Shown piece after piece: positions 62,927 to 64,000 of a stretch of 64,000 nucleotides of DNA. Below the pieces are notes generated by a model, which had not been told where the DNA came from, ran no database searches, and saw only the letters and a list, made by a program, of their open reading frames with translations. The DNA lies in NCBI RefSeq assembly GCF_000379605.1, contig NZ_KB902624.1:116185-180184 (forward strand), given 5' to 3'. The position numbers were made by a program, and so were the translations under genes. Numbering within the stretch: the stretch's first letter is position 1; every line of letters starts with the position of its first letter. The stretch comes from Rhizobium giardinii bv. giardinii H152. GTDB taxonomy: Bacteria > Pseudomonadota > Alphaproteobacteria > Rhizobiales > Rhizobiaceae.

Positions 62927-63124
62927 AGAGCTGCAGCCACAATTCTTGACCAGACACGATTGGCCGAACGCGCTCACCGAGACAGTTACGCGATCGGACG
63001 TCCGCACTCTGTGGTCGTCTCCATACATTGCGGGACCCGGGCGTCATGCGAGAATCTGCGGGCGTCGAGTCGCCAATATGGCTGGGTGGTGGCTCCAACC
63101 TGCCACGGGAGATTCGCTGGCATT

Positions 63125-63149
63125 GGAACCAACGCGTATTATCGGAGTT
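63125..63149 (+). promoter_or_regulatory. EcfG/RpoE2-type promoter of a short transcript
   Basis: GGAAC at 63125-63129, 17 bases, then GTT at 63147-63149. The next strong hairpin is only about 50 bases downstream, so the transcript would be short. Confidence 0.6.
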
Positions 63150-63156
63150 GGTCACT

Positions 63157-63226
63157 TAATGGGGTCCGCTGGGGATTTCATGACGTAATACTTTAGGCCC
63201 GCTGTTTCCGAACAGCGGGCCCGTTT
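63157..63226 (+). ncRNA. Candidate stress-induced small RNA (about 70 nt)
   Basis: Bounded by the EcfG-type promoter at 63125 and the perfect hairpin at 63197-63220. It contains one nine-codon frame (ATG GGG TCC ... TAA) without a good ribosome site. It is inferred only from the promoter-terminator spacing. Confidence 0.3.
63197..63220 (+). terminator. Intrinsic terminator-like hairpin
   Basis: GCCCGCTGTT-TCCG-AACAGCGGGC is a perfect 10-base stem with a 4-base loop. It is followed by CCGTTTGTG, a weak T tract. Confidence 0.75.
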
Positions 63227-63262
63227 GTGAGGCCGCACCGCACTACATGTAGGACTTTCCTT

Positions 63263-63289
63263 GGAACCATGTCCTTGCCGCCGTCGTTG
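63263..63289 (+). promoter_or_regulatory. EcfG/RpoE2-type general-stress promoter
   Basis: GGAAC at 63263-63267, 17 bases, then CGTT: the best full consensus match in the window (GGAAC-N17-CGTT). It precedes the DUF1236 gene by about 30 bases. Confidence 0.75.
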
Positions 63290-63319
63290 TCCCCGGCATT
63301 TACAACCAAGTAGGAAGTC

Positions 63320-63596
63320 ATGGAAAAACTCATTATACCTGCCGTATCGCTGTTCCTCGCACTCGGCGGCGCCGCAGCTGCACAGACGGCGACGGTTACC
63401 GTTCCCGGCGAGGCGCGGACATACGTTCTTGAGCAAAAGACGCCATCGGCCACGTTCGAAGGCGAACTTGCCGGCGGTACGACGCTTCCCAAGACGGTCG
63501 AGATCCACACGATCCGGGATCAGCCCGATTTTGGTTAACGACAAGCGCGTGCTGGTCAATCCCAAGACCCGCACGGTGGTCGAAATCGTCCAATGA
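63320..63596 (+). pseudogene. DUF1236 secreted protein gene with a small deletion
   Basis: ATG 63320 opens a signal peptide (MEKLIIPAVSLFLALGGAAA) and most of a DUF1236 domain (VPGEARTYVLEQKTPSATFE, GTTLPKTVEIHTIRDQPDFG). It then stops at TAA 63536-63538. The usual ending, GYA-V-VNDKRVLVNP, continues in another frame (VNDKRVLVNPKTRTVVEIVQ) to TGA 63594-63596. Compared with the family motif about 11 bases are missing after DFG. The short product (72 residues) could still be made. The promoter is of EcfG type. Confidence 0.8.
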
Positions 63597-64000
63597 GGTG
63601 AAAATGTTACTGCGGGCCCGGTTCCCTGGCCCGCAATCCTCCTTTACCAGTCGACCTTCGTCCAGATCAACGACCGTTCATGCTTGCCGCGCTCGTCAGA
63701 GCGCTGGAAGCGTGTCGCGCCATGCCTTGGCGACGATTCCATCGGAGCGGGCGACACTCAGCGTTTCCTGCAGCTCAGCCTTGTGACCTTTGTATGCCTG
63801 TCACGCGCTCGTAACGTTCAGCCGTTGTGCGTCATCGGATACCGTGACCTTGGCTTCGCGACGAAGTTACTTGTGCCGGCGGTAACTTGTCCGAGCCAGG
63901 TGGTTTTCGCTTTGGAGACGTGCGGGATTGATCGCGATCCTCTTGATGGGCCAGGGCATGGTCACAGACGACCTTGGTCAGCGCCTTGAGCGTTTCCCAC
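63597..64000. other. Window end, no gene recognised
   Basis: About 400 bases. After the terminator at 63612 only short frames exist on both strands. A minus-strand piece reading YKGHKAELQETLSVARSDGI looks protein-like but has no start or family. It may be decayed coding DNA. Confidence 0.3.
63612..63634 (+). terminator. Intrinsic terminator-like hairpin after DUF1236
   Basis: GCGGGCC and GGCCCGC form a 7-base stem with a 9-base loop, 15 bases after the DUF1236 stop, followed by AATCCTCCTTT. Confidence 0.6.

Larger units (their letters stand above)
62927..63319. other. Intergenic region with two stress-type promoters and a terminator
   Basis: About 390 bases without a convincing protein gene. 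It contains two GGAAC-type promoters and a strong hairpin, each listed separately, and may encode a short stress RNA between them. Confidence 0.5.

Noticed and set aside
1..64000. tRNA, rRNA, CRISPR arrays, toxin-antitoxin pairs and replication genes
   Set aside because: None was recognised by eye on either strand. Short or diverged tRNA-like sequences could be missed without a covariance search.

Overview
The window looks like high-GC DNA from the Rhizobiaceae (Hyphomicrobiales), probably an accessory replicon or a flexible chromosomal region. The signs are sequences resembling EcfG/RpoE2-type promoters, DUF982, DUF1236 and PhnA-like proteins, a KGG-motif stress protein, a ROSE-type thermometer before a small heat-shock gene, NdvB-related glucan enzymes and several ABC uptake operons. 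No rRNA, tRNA, CRISPR array, intact insertion sequence or replication origin was seen.

Region 1 (1-4.3 kb, minus strand) is a nitrogen operon: a guanidine-I (ykkC) riboswitch, an ABC importer (binding protein, permease, ATPase) and two DUF1989 proteins of the 'urea carboxylase-associated' type. The riboswitch argues that the substrate is guanidine. Region 2 (4.4-13.1 kb) is patchy. It has a GSCFA protein, a large secreted SH3 protein, an IS5-family remnant, and a complete EutB-EutC fusion (ethanolamine ammonia-lyase) with a Tat-like signal peptide. The fusion lies between decayed fragments of a glucoamylase-like gene and a DUF2950 gene whose intact relatives are at 21.9 and 27.4 kb.

Region 3 (13.5-28.4 kb) carries a CBS-BON protein, a zinc alcohol dehydrogenase, phosphoketolase, a GH94 protein and a glucoamylase-like protein that together resemble the C-terminal two thirds of cyclic beta-1,2-glucan synthase, a PPK2 polyphosphate kinase, and DUF3300 and DUF2950 envelope proteins. 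A carbon and energy salvage module is a reasonable inference. Region 4 (28.6-37.6 kb) is transport: a PerM/AI-2E family protein, two SulP transporters, a CYTH phosphatase-like protein, a small K+ channel, a Ca2+/H+ exchanger and a VIT-like membrane protein.

Region 5 (38-48.8 kb) holds an aromatic/aspartate aminotransferase and a LacI-controlled ABC uptake locus with two glycerophosphodiesterase-family proteins and a sulfatase/phosphonate-monoester-hydrolase-type enzyme. A palindromic operator lies between the divergent lacI-type gene and the binding-protein gene. Region 6 (49-63.6 kb) is a stress island: a KefB-like antiporter, a YihY protein, a three-gene DUF3618/holin-like envelope operon, a cold-shock protein, a single-domain response regulator, a PhnA-like protein with an upstream 25-residue gene, KGG and DUF982 proteins, a DUF6766 protein and two Hsp20 genes. 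Six GGAAC-N18/19-TT promoters were found here. Several genes in the last 4 kb are broken (hsp20, a DegP-like protease, DUF1236).
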